Source of the DNA: Malurus cyaneus samueli
Taxonomy: Eukaryota > Chordata > Aves > Passeriformes > Maluridae
Reading direction: 5' to 3'
DNA length: 64,000 bases
Assembly: GCA_009741485.1 (NCBI GenBank)
Contig: CM019214.1
Coordinates: forward strand, 51,920,863 to 51,984,862
Shown here in pieces: positions 26,101-38,090 of the stretch (position 1 is its first letter; each line of letters starts with the position of its first letter). The notes beneath the pieces were generated by a model. That model saw only the letters and a list, made by a program, of their open reading frames with translations, was not told where the DNA came from and searched no databases. A program made the translations under genes and the position numbers.

Positions 26101-29100
26101 AGTACACTCATTAAAAATTGGTTATGTGAACTCTTTAATCTAGACATTGTGCTGCAGTTGGGGATCCTTTGCAGATTACTGACTTGGAGGGTAGAGCACT
26201 CTGGAGGAGGGACACCAAGGAGGTTCAGTCCTGCCTTGCCATGTGCCACATGGATGCCCTGCCTACCAGCACTACACAAGTAATGGAATTTTTTACTTGA
26301 TTATGCAGCTGGGGGAGCTGTGTCTTTGCAAAGAGACAAAGGTCTTGGCCGTGGTGTTGAATGGTTTAATGACGCTTTGGAACCGAGCTTTCCTGGATTC
26401 TTATTCCTTGCATTCAGGGTAGTTTTTTTTCTTTTTCTTTTTAAATACCAAGTAGTTGACACTCAGATACCCAAGCCCTGGGCTTGCCCTTCCCTTCTTT
26501 GCCACAAGTCTCTATTATTCTCTCTGTCCTTAGAAATATTGTGATGTTGGGGTTGGGGGGTGTTTGTTTATTTTTTCTGTTCCATTTCCCCTCTCCCTCT
26601 CTTGGAAAGGTTGCTAGAGATATTTATATGAGCATTTAAAGTTCTCTGCTTCTCTTCTTGCGCTATTTGATAATTCTGAAAAACTACTTTTCACTTCTGA
26701 GCCTAGTTGCATAGCTTTTTTTCAGATCTAAGTCTAGATTATATTTCTGTTATGCAGTGGAAGCGTTACCTAGTTGAGGCTGTGAATTACAAGTCCTGGA
26801 CTGGTGGTGCTGTTTTTAGCATAGGGAGATTGAGCAGACTACAAAGTGCAAAGAGTATATTCTGCTTGTTAGGATAGTGGCATTCATTGTTTTGAAACAC
26901 GTGGCAGGAAAACTTCTCTTTATATGAAGTGTCTTGTTAACAAGGGTGTCTGCTGAACTGAGAAGAAGGAATTGACCTCAATTCAAGGAGTAAGAAGGGT
27001 TGTGAATCAAGAATCTTAATCACAATGTCCTGAAAGAAAGTGAAGAAAGACTGCAAATAGCTTGTCGTAATGGATTTACATCCACGGGATAATTATGCTT
27101 TAAAAACAAGCCAAAACCCACAAAGTAATCTTGTTCTAATTTGGAATGGGGGAAGCTGTTCAACATTAGTTTTGCTGATACCTGCACATTGTAATGTTAA
27201 TGTACTTAACGCATTTAGTCATGTGGAAAAAAAAACATGGAATTGCCATTAGTACATCTCCTTAATGACTTTCTATGCTAACTAACATAGCTGTGTTTAT
27301 TTCCCTAGATAGGACACTTGCAATGTATTTTGGGAATATAAATAAAAAATGTCTGTTCGCTATTCAGTTTTGCAAACCATTTCCCATGGTGATTTTTAAG
27401 TGGTGTCCCTGTCTGAAGGCTGTTTCCTGACTGCACATTTCTAGTTCTGTCTCTTTAAAAAGGAGAAACAGCTTGTCCTATAAATATTAGAAGTCATTTC
27501 TGTTTCACTGTATACTTATTGTTTTCCTTTTCTTTTCCTTAGGCAAATAAGAAACTGAGCGTGGAAAACAATAGCCTTTTAAGAGAGAATTTGCGACTAA
27601 AAGCTGAAGTTGATAGTAGATCACCCCAAAAGTATGTGAATATTTTAAAAGCTACTATATTTTATTTATAGACTGTTTAACTGTTGTAGGACTGTTTAAC
27701 CTAAAATTGTGGTGGTGTACATGGTGTTGCATATGTGTCTCCAGGTAGACTTTGAAATTTTTATCCTCATAGACTTAGGTGAAAAATGAAACTTAAGAGA
27801 ATAGCAGCGAATGGGTGAGTGATGCATCTTAGAGAATCTCAGCAAGTCCACAGTGAAGGAAAATTACAATGCTGTTCCTTGTGTTATATGGCCAGTATTG
27901 AAGTACTGGATTCATTAGTTGAATTCTACAGTTAACGTTGTTATTGGGAAATTTCTAAATCTGGTATACGGTCAAAGTAGGAAGTCTCTTACTGAGTGCA
28001 GATGTTCTGGTTGCTTGTGTTTGGGTTTGTTTTGTTCTTCCTTTTGCTGCCTTCAGGGTCTATTTTGTGAACTTGGGCTCCCTGTTCAAGGAAAGTTCCT
28101 AATAGCTTTGTGTCTGAGCAGCATATGTAAAATTTGGCTTCTGTGGCATGAAAACATTCCCAGAACTGACATCTGTGTTTAAAACTCTTTCTTAAACAGC
28201 TAAAACACCAACTACAATATCCTAAAAAACTTTGCCATACTCATTAGAGCTGTTTCCTGAGGTACCTTTTCTTGAAGTACTTTGTAAGCAATATATTCAT
28301 ATTTTTTAAGTTCTTTTTCTTTCTTTCATTGGTTTTCTACCTTTCTTCTCTCATTTGTTTAGATAGTAAGAAGCTACTAACAATATTGGCCAAAGGTTTA
28401 TATAGAGCTTTTGAGGAATAGGGTTGGGATGCACATGTGTTATGTGAGAAGAAAGCTCTGGATTTTGTTCTAGTTCTGGCAACACCTGAAGGCTGTTGGA
28501 CAGGTGTTGGACACCTGCTGGAAGAAAAAATTCATCTTTATAGAAGAACTTACTTGCCAGACTGCTTGTCATTTGAGTCAACAGGAAGGAAGATGCATGA
28601 TCCTTGTGCTGTGGAAACATAAAAGTGCATTCTGCCCTGAAGTCCCCTAATAAGATAGAGCCCTGTTTAAGGTCTTGGCAATGGCTTTTATGGCATGGAG
28701 TATCTTTTCCCATAAAACTCAAGAGTGAGTTGGCGAGGAGGGCAAACTTAAAAAGTAAACAGATGTAACTAAATAAGTCCTAGAAGAGCTAGAAGAGACC
28801 AGATAATCTAAATTGATTTTTACTTTTCTGATATTAGGTAGACTCCCCAGTGGAGACAATTTTTTGGAAAAGTTTCAGAATGGGTCTGCAGTGCAATTTA
28901 AAATAGCTAGTGAATTGGTTCTTTGTAATTTAGTGTCACTACTATTGTTTCATTTGTCATGTATTCCTTAGCTTCAGATTCTCAAGTATGGATTCATGCT
29001 AAAACAACTAAGGAGCTAAATGAAACTACTATCAAATTATTTTGTAAAGGTTTTGTCAGTATTCAGTCCCTGTATCCCAAGTGTAGTTCATTTTGTGCAT

Positions 29101-32100
29101 GATGACATTGGAGCTAAATAGCACAACACAAATTGTTTTAGTGAACTTTGCTTTACAGAAGAGGAAACACTAATGGCAGGTGAATGATCCCTTTGTAATA
29201 CAGACTCTAGCTCTTACATCACAGGGAAAAATAGAATTAGCCTTCTTCAGGGGTCAATAAAAAACTTGCCTTTTATCATGACTTGAGTTGTTTTTTCTTT
29301 GTTCTTATCCATTAAAACCTGCTGAAAAATGTCATTATGTCAATAAAATTGATATTTCAGCCATGTCAGGAATTTTTACACATTTTTTTAACTGATGATG
29401 CTGATTGATTGATTAGCTTTTTGGTTTCTTTCCTCAAAACATTTTTGAGAGTAGATCTGCACCAGAATACCTTACTGTCATATAGTTGGGACACATTTGT
29501 CTGAAAGACAAATAAGGGTAAGTTTCTTGCTCTGATTCTTACTGAAGACCTGTATTAGTCTTCCATTTCTCAGGCAAATCAGACTGATTGGTGGTTGTCG
29601 TTTGTTCTTTGTTTACCTTTTCTCCTGATGAATTTTCAGCTACTTCAGTTTTCCCTATACCAAACACAAAAACTTCTAAAACTTAAGTTTTGCAGGATGA
29701 TAAAACCCTATTACTTCCAGCTCTCCTTGAAATAGAAAACTGTTAGGTCTATTGGCAAGGCACAATGGATCTAAAAGCGTTTTTGGCAAAAGGACATTTG
29801 CTTTTTACCTGAAGGAAAATAACTAGCAAGTGCATCTACTCCAGGGTATAGTGTATTTTATGAATGGTATATTCAAATTGGCTTGAACCAGACTTCTAGG
29901 CTTCCTAGGAGTCTTTTCCCTGAATATTTAATTCCTTCTGCCAGTTAAAATCCCAGTCTGAAAAACTGTCTGTTACTTGCATAAAATTGTTGCATTATCT
30001 CTTTTCTTTGGTTTTGTGAGTTGTATTAGTGTTGTAGTTTTGCGGGGGGAGGAGCAGTTCCTCAGTTTTACTGTTTATCTTGTCTAGTTTTATGGTTCAG
30101 GTCCACTGATAGGTGAAGCTGTTGACTTTCTAGGTCATTCTTTACAACATTCAAGTTTTACCTAAATCGAATATTTCTGCACATACCAAGCTATTAAATT
30201 CAGTCTGCATTTCACCAGGCCTACAAATAGGCTTCTAAAAATGTGTGTCCAGGCTGCTATGGGTAAGAACATTGCTGTCTTCCCTGATAGAAAGCTGGGC
30301 TATGCTCTCACCATGGTCTGGGCTATGGTCTGGGCTGTGGTGTGCAAGTTTGCTGGTGCAGAGAAGTGACCATTTTCAAAGACTAGCTACAGTGTGGCCT
30401 TTAAAGTAAGTAGGGGAAAGTACTATATAAGGGCCTTCAAAACAGCTCTGAGTTCTTGAGTCATAGCAATAAATCCTGAGAAAGTGGCCACTTCAGCCAT
30501 GGAGATCTAAACCTTAGGCAGATGGGTAAGGACATTCAGATCACACTCTGGTTTTGTGGGTTTTCCAGTAGTGGTTTTTTTTTCAGTAGTTCTGAAGTAA
30601 TTCTTTCTAGCTTATGCTATTTGCTGATCCTGTGCAAATCTGCCTTTCTTACATGGAAGACCAGTGATAGTTCACTAAAATATGTTAAAATGCTTGGAGA
30701 GCTTTGCATATTTGTCTAAATTCAACCAATTCCCTAAGAGAAAGGGGAAGCTCATTCAAAGAATCTACCTGGCTTGTCCATTCCCCATGGACATTATATC
30801 TTGACTTTGTGGTTTTGTTTTGGTTTGGGTTTTTTGCTTGCTAGGAAAAGGCCCTCATCCGACAGTAATGTTTTTTTTAGTTCTGATGTCTATGAAGATA
30901 TGACATACTTTTATGACAGTTGTATAAAAGCTGGGATGTTACCAAGGTATATCTGCAGATCACCTTTCTTAGGTGATGTCGAGGGGAATTGCAGAACTTG
31001 TACAACTGGTACATGGTAACACTGAAGGACTGTAGAAATGAGTAGGTCTTTCAGTTGGTTTGTTCTTGATTTTCCTGTGTTTCTTTCCATCTGAGTGCAG
31101 AGCCGAAGGGAAAATGTGTGTCTGAATGTGGGCCAGGTTTGGTTGTACACTCTGGGATTGCCCTTATCTCAAACTGTGACAAGCCCGATGGTACCTTGTC
31201 ATGTTTCACTTTTTACCTTTGTTTCCTTTGGAGGATGGATCATGTTCATGCATCCTGAGCCTCAGGTTGGTCCCCAGCCTGGGCCATCAGGTGATCAGAA
31301 CTGGAGAGTCAATTTCCATAGCACCCTTGCAGCCCCAATCTTCAGCAAGTGGTTATACAAGAAAAATGTTGCCACTGCCTGCTATCCAGAAAGAGAAGAA
31401 TCTATGAGGTTATGTGGTTTTAAACTGACTTAAGGGCTCAACCAGACAGACATACTGTAGTTAGTGGTCACTGATGTGTGAAAGTAAAACTCTAAAGCTA
31501 AATTTGCAGAACTGGTAGGTAAGAAGAGAAGAAACAACTGAAAAAAAATTGTTCTTCAACTACCCAAACAGTTTCTAAATGGACTTCTTCAGATGTTATC
31601 GTGGTTTAACCCGAGGCAGCAACTAAGCTCCACAAAGACTCTCACTCACTCCATTCTCGGGTTAAAGAAGTGGAGAAGTAAAAGTGAGAAAACACATGAG
31701 ATAAAGACAGTTAAGTTGGGAAAGAAAAGCTATGCACAAACAAAGCAAGCCAAGGAATTCATTCACCACTTCCCACAGGCGGACAGGTGTTCAGGCATCT
31801 CCAGGAAATCAGGTTGCCATCATTACTAATTTGGGAAACAAACACCATCAGCTCACAACATCTCACCTTTACTTTTCTTTTCCCAGCTTTATGTTCTGAG
31901 CATTACTAGTTAGGGTGTGGGATATCTCTTCAGTGCGTAGGGATCAGCTGCCCTGGCTGTGTCCTTTCCCAGCTTCTTGTGCACCCCCAGCCTCCTCACT
32001 GGTGCACTGAGAGGCAGAAAACACCTTGACTCTGTTTTAAGAGCTGGACAGAAGCAACTAAAACATCCCATTATCAGCATTGTTTCCATGCCAAGTGCAA

Positions 32101-35100
32101 ATCATAGCCCCATACTAGCTATTGTGAAGAATTGTCAGATAAAAGCAGGATAGGAGTACTCAAACATAACTGAGAGAGCAGTTGTGAAATAATGCAAAGG
32201 AGGGTGACTCCAATGTAAGTTTGTCTTGCCCACTGTAGGGACGAGAAAAGGGGTTTTGACTGAGGAAAGATTCTGAAATACGAGGTTCAAATGTTCATCA
32301 GACATCCAGTGTCACCTCAGGTGCTATAACGTATCCACTACACATTCCTGGGGCTGGTAGGTGTGGTATGGGGTCTGTAGATTCATCCTACTAGAGCAAT
32401 AGCTACAGGCCAGTAGTCATGTAAAAGACTTTAAGTGATACAAAATTGTGTTAGGTGTCTGTGTTGAAGGATCCAAATCCCACTTGAAATGTCTTCCTGT
32501 TCACTTTATGAGTGACTGCTTATTTTTCTGGGCTTTGAGTTTTCTATACAAAGCATGTACTTCAAACAAATGCAGTGAGATCCAAAGTCATTATTTCAGT
32601 GATATGACTGAAAACCAAGACCCTAACACTCAAAAGTCTTTGTCCATGTGTGAGGATATGGCTTTCTTTTCGGTATATGTACGCTCTTTAGCACATATAT
32701 ACTACATACCTTAACTTATACTGAAGAATATATCACCCTGTTGTGAAGTGTGAAATAATTCATATACTTCAGGAAATATAATTTATCTGGATTGTCAGGG
32801 GAAACTTAAATTTTTTTCATGTAACTACTGCATTCTATTTTTGCTGTCATCAGACCCTATTTTTTTGGCTTTAGCACAGCTCACTGTGCATCTAAAGGGA
32901 AAAGAAGAAATCTCTTATGAGTGGTTTGGTTTGGGGACATGGAGAGGATTCTGGCTTCTTCAACCAAAATATGAATGTTTTTAAACTCCCTTCTGACCTG
33001 CTAGGTCAGTCACTAAAACACCTATATCTGGAGTAATTGGCTGTTTTAACAATCTGTTAATCTACTGTTTTAACAATCCCAGTCCTTGAAAATCTGGGAA
33101 ATAAATGTGTTCAAGTCTTAAGGCAGGAACAGAAAGCAGCTACTGTTCTAATGCCTAACAGCAGAAGTAACTTTGTAGGCAGCTTGTCACATGTTACATT
33201 TCTGAAAACCAAAATTCCCAAGCACATCCCACTGCAACAATTAACATATTAGTGATGCTATTTGCCTTTGAACAACATACTGTATTTTTTTAACCTGAGG
33301 ACACTTGTTATAAAAGTTACACTTGAGAATACAGTGCTTCTTCCTCATAAGCAAATCTCAGACTGTCACTAATGCTATTTGCATTAAATAAACATATTAC
33401 ACCATTCTTCCATTAAAAAGGAATTACCAGGTATGCATATAAATGTAAACATGTTCTAATTTTTATGTCAGAGTGTCTGTTACAGCACACTCCAGAATAT
33501 CTTGCTTATTTTACAGAAGCGTTTTTCCCTTTCTCTCACTTGGCTCTTCAGCTAAATTGTATTTTTGCATCTTCTTTGTATTATTCAGTAGTGTGGGATT
33601 TGCTCCTGTAAGACTGTGAATAGGTCTGTTAAAGAAAGGCAAAATAAATACTTGTGGATCACCTTAGGAAGTTGGAAAGGTCTTGCTTGGGCCCTGCAGT
33701 GCTACAGTGACTCCTTCCATATCTTAATCCCAAATCTGTGTTCCTTTCACTGAAGGAGGAAATAAGCCAAAACATGTTGTATATTAGGATGCTTATTTCA
33801 CGTAACCCCCTTCCCCTGAAAATATAGTGGAAATATTCTTGACCTGTGATTCTGCTTTTACCTAGTTTCATATGGGAGAAAGCCCTCTGTGCCTTTTCTC
33901 CAATTTCCCTCTTGTGTGCAGCTAGAAATGGACCAACTTCTCTAAGCAATAGGGAAAACTTGTTTTCCAGAGAGCAAGTAAATTAAAAATTATCTTCTTT
34001 TTTTATAAAGGCAAAGATAATTGGATAGAGGTACTGGGGAAGTGAGGGGCTCCTTGCCTCAATCAAGTTCAAATCCAGCCAACTTCTTTTAGGAGAAAAG
34101 AGAAATCTTACTAAATACAAAACTTCTACTTGGCCATTTCTTATATACAGGGAATTGAGTGTCACACACCAAAACTTTGTGAAGCATAGGCTGATCTGAT
34201 TTTAAAAGTGGCCTAATAGCTGTGACAGAACCAACTTAGACTGTTTTTGTGAACTGCTATCCATCACTGCACCATCTACACCAACCTCTTCAGAGTTCTT
34301 TAAATATGCAGAATCATTTGAATAGTGAAATTTATCAGTAGATTTGGTCACTCCTGCCCAATTTGTTTGGGGCTTATGATAGCCCTTATTGCTTTCCCCA
34401 GCTGTCCAGTTAATTGTATTGCAGTTGTCAGCAGCTTCCTGCTACTTTGGGCTCATGACTTGAAGAAGCAGAATACGGTTTGATTGTTTGCTGGAAAGGC
34501 ATGCATGGATCCATGGTTGTTTTGCTGTGGTGTTGCAGGCCACAGATATGCCACCTTCAGATTTCACTGGTCCAAGGGTTGCAGTAGGAGCATTTTGTGA
34601 AAAAGTAAGGCGATGGAATGGGCAAAATGGAGTGTAAATTCAGTAACTCTGAGGGAGGGACCGACAGACAGACAAAGAAAAATGGTGGAAATTTCAGGCA
34701 GTGTTCATGCTGAAAGAGTAAATACAAACCTGTGCTGTAACATGGAGCTGCAAGATGGAAAATAGAAATTCAGTGTAAGCCCATGTACAGAATTGTCCTT
34801 TCTTTGTGATACAAAACATTACTTGTCAGAGTTATAGTGTGGCTGTAGGTCTTTCCTTTCTAAGAATATCAGAACTTTTAATTGTTTTTTTCTTTCTGTA
34901 CATTGAAAGCCTTGGGTGGAGCAGGGAATTCCCTGGTGCTGACCTGTCAGTGACAGGTTAGAATTCAGGCATATAGCTGAAACTTTCACCTGCCCTCTGG
35001 GGAAGGTCAGTCTCGAAAGATGTAGAGGGATGAGGGGAAGGCAAGTCCATATCTTGGCAGCTGAAAAGATGTTCAACCTGGAAACCCCACAAGCACACAA

Positions 35101-37262
35101 CTTTCACAAACCACAAGCAGCAGGTTTTTGTCTAGAAAGAAATCAGAATGTTCTGGTTGTAAAGCTCAAAAAAACAAGTAACTCTAAGCAAGTAGATATA
35201 CCATCCATAGAATGCATGAGAAAAAGCTGTATATCTAAAGGGAACGTAATTGAAATGGTCTATATAAGTATTTAAACCACCTCAAAGGACTATTGCAATT
35301 TCGGCATTTCATATCAGCATTTTGTTTTTGACAAGGTGACATTGTGAAAGAAATGTATTGTAAAACACTGCTGTACTGTAGGAAAATGATTGAATGTAAA
35401 TATTTCAAGATGTGGACCACTGTTCAAATGTTATCATAAATCTTTGCCATTGTTTTAGGGGATAATTCTTCATGCATATTTGAGTTGAATTGATAGAACC
35501 AGCCCCTGGAAGGGTAATCTGCTTGTTATTGCCTTACTAATACTTTAATTTTGTCTTTTTATGTAGAACCTCCACCTGTATGTTATTTGTGATTATTTCA
35601 GGACTTTTTTTTTCATAACCAGCTGAGAAAAGTTCTGACTCTTGTTTTCACATTAACATTGTTTAATAGCTTTGTTCTGTCTTGAAATGAGCTTGCCAAA
35701 CCTTCACAAGAATGTCTTTTTCCAGCTTAATATTTTCTTTCTTTTTTACTTATTGCAGGTTTGGTAGGTTTACAGTAGCTGCTCTTCAATCCAAAGTGGA
35801 ACAAAGTGAACGTGAAATGAACCGTCTGAAAAAGGCACTGGAAAGAAGTGATAAATACATAGAAGAAATGGAGTGTCAGATTTTACAGCTGAAAAATGCA
35901 AGCAAAGGAAGCCAGACAGTGAGTGCTGGTAGTGAGGGAGTGGTTTCCACAGATGCTGAAGGAGGTGAGAGCATTGAAGATACAGCATGTCTGAAAACCC
36001 AAGTTGAGGAGAAAAAGGCTTTGACTACCAATCAAAGTCCTGACAGTCTTGAACAGTTGACAAGTGGTGGAACTTGTTTAAGCTCTTCTAGTCAAGATGG
36101 CTTGAATAGCTCTAATACCCAGCATGCCCCAAAGAAAGAACTGTTTCCAGGATGTCACAGGGTTCTCCTGGATGAAAATAGTACAAATATGGATGCCTGC
36201 ATAGAAGACCAGTGGAATAAAATTGAGGAATGTACCCCATATAAGGATGAAGAACTTTATGATCTTCCACCCCCATGCACTCCTTTTCTGTCTCTCAGTC
36301 GCCTTCAATTGAATACTCCTGATGGAAAAGAAAATGCAAGAAAACCATCAACATTCCTGAGAAAACTTAGATTTGAGGAGTTTCATGACACTTCAGATGA
36401 TGCCAGCAAAGATTCTTCTGAGCACAGCACAAGCAGCAGTAGTAGTGAAAAGAAGCTAAGTTGTTTTACTACAGGAAAATCAGGGGTTTGGGGCGCCTGC
36501 TCAACAAATTTTCATGAGAACTTAGATTTTGATGCATCAGAACAAAATTCAGTAGCTGGTGAGTTGGATGAGACAACAACCAAGTCCAGTGATAAAACAA
36601 GTTCTTGTTTACCTAAAAGATTACATACTCTCTGCACTTCTGAAATGAATCGCACAAGAACCTCCAGCGAGGCCTCCATGGATGCTGCCTACCTTGATAA
36701 AATTTCTGAGTTGGACTCCATGATGTCTGAGTCAGACAACAGCAAGAGTCCATGCTATAATTTCAAGTCCTCTGATCTTGACAGTTCTTCCAAGTCAACA
36801 GAGTGTGCTAAGCTTCTAAATGGAGCCGAGAAGAATCTAGAAGAGATGAATGAGGAGCAGTGTATGAAGTGTCCAGAGACAAGTGATCTGGCAGATGACA
36901 GAACTGGCTGGAAACCTGCTATGTTTTCCAACCGCTCCCCATCTGATGTGATAGATATGAATGACCACTTTCCACTGTTTACAGGCCAAAACATAGTGGC
37001 TAATGGTGCCAAACCTCCAAATTCTTTATTTCAGAGGGATTTTTCCTCAAATGTACTGTTCAGTAACTCACAAAGATTTGAGGAGCAGAAGTTTGGTTCC
37101 TGTTTTTTAAAGATGTCATCTGATCTGCAAAGTCAGATTAATCCTCCTTGGGTGTCTTCCTTTACATCTGAAAGGAAAAATAAAAATGTCAGCCAGTCAA
37201 CCAAGAGGAAAATTCAGAACAGCCTTTCTAGTGCTAGTCCATCAAAAACCACCAAAAACTGA
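16778..37262 (+). CDS. OBI1: OBI1 / RNF219, ORC ubiquitin ligase 1 (whole gene, six coding exons)
   Basis: Coding exons: 16778-16849, 21340-21475, 22434-22525, 24164-24412, 27543-27631 and 35759-37262. They join in frame into 713 residues (human is about 726). All five introns are GT-AG. The start ATG has a strong context (GCCATGG). An N-terminal C3HC4 RING uses C18, C21, C31, H35, C38, C41, C52 and C55. Coiled-coil stretches follow at about 90-128, 160-207 and 220-257, then a long Ser-rich, probably disordered region with conserved islands at 374-388 and 509-545 and a basic C-terminus (TKRK). From the family: this nuclear RING E3 binds the origin recognition complex and multi-monoubiquitylates ORC3 and ORC5, favouring origin firing; the protein is also reported to bind CCR4-NOT. 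Family identity is near certain from the N-terminus and conserved islands; function here is inferred. Confidence 0.97.
16850..21339 (+). other. OBI1: OBI1 intron 1
   Basis: 4.49 kb. Its first 300 bp belong to the CpG island; the rest is AT-rich. No nested gene or recognised mobile element is seen. The acceptor is preceded by a T-rich tract and ends AAAAG. Confidence 0.85.
21340..21475 (+). CDS. OBI1: OBI1 coding exon 2 (RING)
   Basis: Starts with Val25 (VRHPVICVNNHVFC) and carries the remaining six RING ligands: C31, H35, C38, C41, C52 and C55. Spacing is C-X3-H-X2-C-X2-C-X10-C-X2-C, a complete C3HC4 finger. It ends in phase 1 before donor GTAAGG. Confidence 0.97.
21476..22433 (+). other. 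OBI1: OBI1 intron 2
   Basis: 958 bp, AT-rich, with TTTG-rich runs near 21850; nothing else recognised. Confidence 0.85.
22434..22525 (+). CDS. OBI1: OBI1 coding exon 3
   Basis: Completes the split Gly codon and reads GTSESDRIFSPTVRKHLRKT followed by RLELLHKEYE, the helical linker into the first coiled coil. Ends in phase 0 at residue 100 before donor GTAAGG. Confidence 0.95.
22526..24163 (+). other. OBI1: OBI1 intron 3
   Basis: 1,638 bp of AT-rich DNA with no recognised insert. Confidence 0.85.
24164..24412 (+). CDS. OBI1: OBI1 coding exon 4 (coiled coil)
   Basis: Residues 101-183. DEIESLQKEVEDLRGKNGSL gives heptad-like leucines, then a Ser/Thr/Glu-rich hinge (about 131-158), then a second helix from W160. 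Acceptor TTTTAG and donor GTAATG are canonical; phase 0 at both ends. Confidence 0.94.
24413..27542 (+). other. OBI1: OBI1 intron 4
   Basis: 3.13 kb of AT-rich DNA. It contains one probable CR1 remnant (25622-25912) listed separately; nothing else is recognised. Confidence 0.85.
25622..25912 (-). mobile_element. Probable old CR1 remnant
   Basis: The left edge reads AATAGAATCATGAAAGATAG and then 'acctttaaggtcattgagtc', close to the CR1 3' end in antisense. The sequence to about 25912 fits the usual order only loosely, so the right edge is uncertain. Confidence 0.55.
27543..27631 (+). CDS. OBI1: OBI1 coding exon 5 (coiled coil)
   Basis: Residues 184-213 (ANKKLSVENNSLLRENLRLK then AEVDSRSPQ), finishing the second coiled coil. 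Ends in phase 2 before donor GTATGT; the Lys213 codon is split across the intron. Confidence 0.95.
27632..35758 (+). other. OBI1: OBI1 intron 5
   Basis: 8.13 kb, the longest intron. It contains a solo LTR at about 31594-32152 and a short GGTCTGGGCTAT-type repeat near 30315-30345. No nested gene is seen. The acceptor follows a long pyrimidine tract ending TTATTGCAG. Confidence 0.85.
31594..32152 (-). mobile_element. Avian ERVL-type solo LTR
   Basis: In plus orientation the block opens with 'cgtggtttaacccgaggcag' and runs through 'cagctgccctggctgtgtcc' and 'cttcttgtgcacccccagcc' to 'actagctattgtgaagaatt'. This is the antisense reading of a solo LTR type that I recognise as widespread in neoavian genomes. 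No internal retroviral region is present, so it is a recombined solo LTR about 560 bp long. No target-site duplication is obvious. It lies antisense to OBI1. The family name cannot be fixed without a repeat library. Confidence 0.7.
35759..37262 (+). CDS. OBI1: OBI1 coding exon 6 (C-terminal region)
   Basis: Completes Lys213 and continues FGRFTVAALQSKVEQSERE into the third coiled coil, then about 450 residues rich in Ser, Asp, Glu and Lys. Conserved islands are YKDEELYDLPPPCTP (374-388) and MNRTRTSSEASMDAAYLDKI (from 509). The C-terminus TKRKIQNSLSSASPSKTTKN has a basic, nuclear-localisation-like patch. The stop is TGA at 37260. An upstream in-frame ATG at 35712 lies in the intron's pyrimidine tract and is not the start. 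Confidence 0.96.
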
Positions 37263-38090
37263 TTCTTCTTGGAAATCAAACGTGACTCAAAGTTGTAAAC
37301 CTGCAAATGTTTAATATTTACAGGTGAACTTAATTTTTAATGACTTCCATGCAATCTGATCTGTCGTTTTCGACTATGTGAAAACTGAACGTTCCCTTGA
37401 CCACTGCAAGCTGTTTTCTAAGGAAGAACCATTCCTGATTCTTTTCTTTGACTGAGCATTTTATTTACTTGAGGGCTTGGGAGTTTTGGATGCTTTTTCA
37501 GTTTTCAGATTACATGCTCTTCCAATTGTGAGCACAGCTAATGGCTCCTTGACAGTTCTAAGTGGTCTTGTCAAATTAGTCATTTATGTAAGAATTAGTT
37601 TTAAAGGTTACGTTTCCCATTCCTAAAGATTACATTTTGTGCATGTAAGGCAGCTACTGGCTGTATATCCTATGAATTCATGAAATTGCTATAAAATAAT
37701 GTCAGTTTTGCTATAAAACTTTCCTCCCAGAGGAAATGTTCCTGCTTGGGCTGTTTTATAGCACTGTACTGTACTGAAACTCTTGTTTTAAGTGGATGTA
37801 AGGTCTCTTTCTTTTCAGGGTCACAGCACTTCAGTTAGAAAACATCACTGTTTTAACACTGCAATTATGGCTTTTTTTGAAGTTAAGCACAATTTTTAAT
37901 TTAGTTCCCAAAAAGCATTGTTATTCTAAATGTGTTTAGTATGCCTGTATAGATGATAAAAATGGGTTTGTATGCTAATGATTTGTTTACCTAATGTGCA
38001 CTGAACATCTTACATTAATACTGTACCATTTTACATTAATACTGCATGCTTTTCTATGTGAATTGAATAAAACATGTTATAAGCACTGTA
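37263..38090 (+). other. OBI1: OBI1 3' UTR
   Basis: About 0.8 kb, AT-rich, from the stop codon to the expected cleavage site downstream of AATAAA. It includes a 21-bp direct repeat (TTACATTAATACTG at 38010 and again at 38031). Confidence 0.75.
38066..38071 (+). terminator. OBI1: Poly(A) signal AATAAA of OBI1
   Basis: A canonical hexamer about 800 bp after the stop codon, followed 25-40 bases later by the GT-rich stretch CCTTGGTGTTGTCTC. This is the best candidate 3' end of OBI1. Confidence 0.8.

Noticed and set aside
28780..28830. Weak similarity to a CR1 3' end (GAAGAGACCAGATAATCTAA)
   Set aside because: Too short and without the terminal repeats or continuing CR1 text.
35712..35758. ATG at 35712 as the start of an intronless 516-codon gene
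   Set aside because: The first 15 codons are the pyrimidine tract and acceptor of OBI1 intron 5; the true frame enters at 35759 from exon 5.
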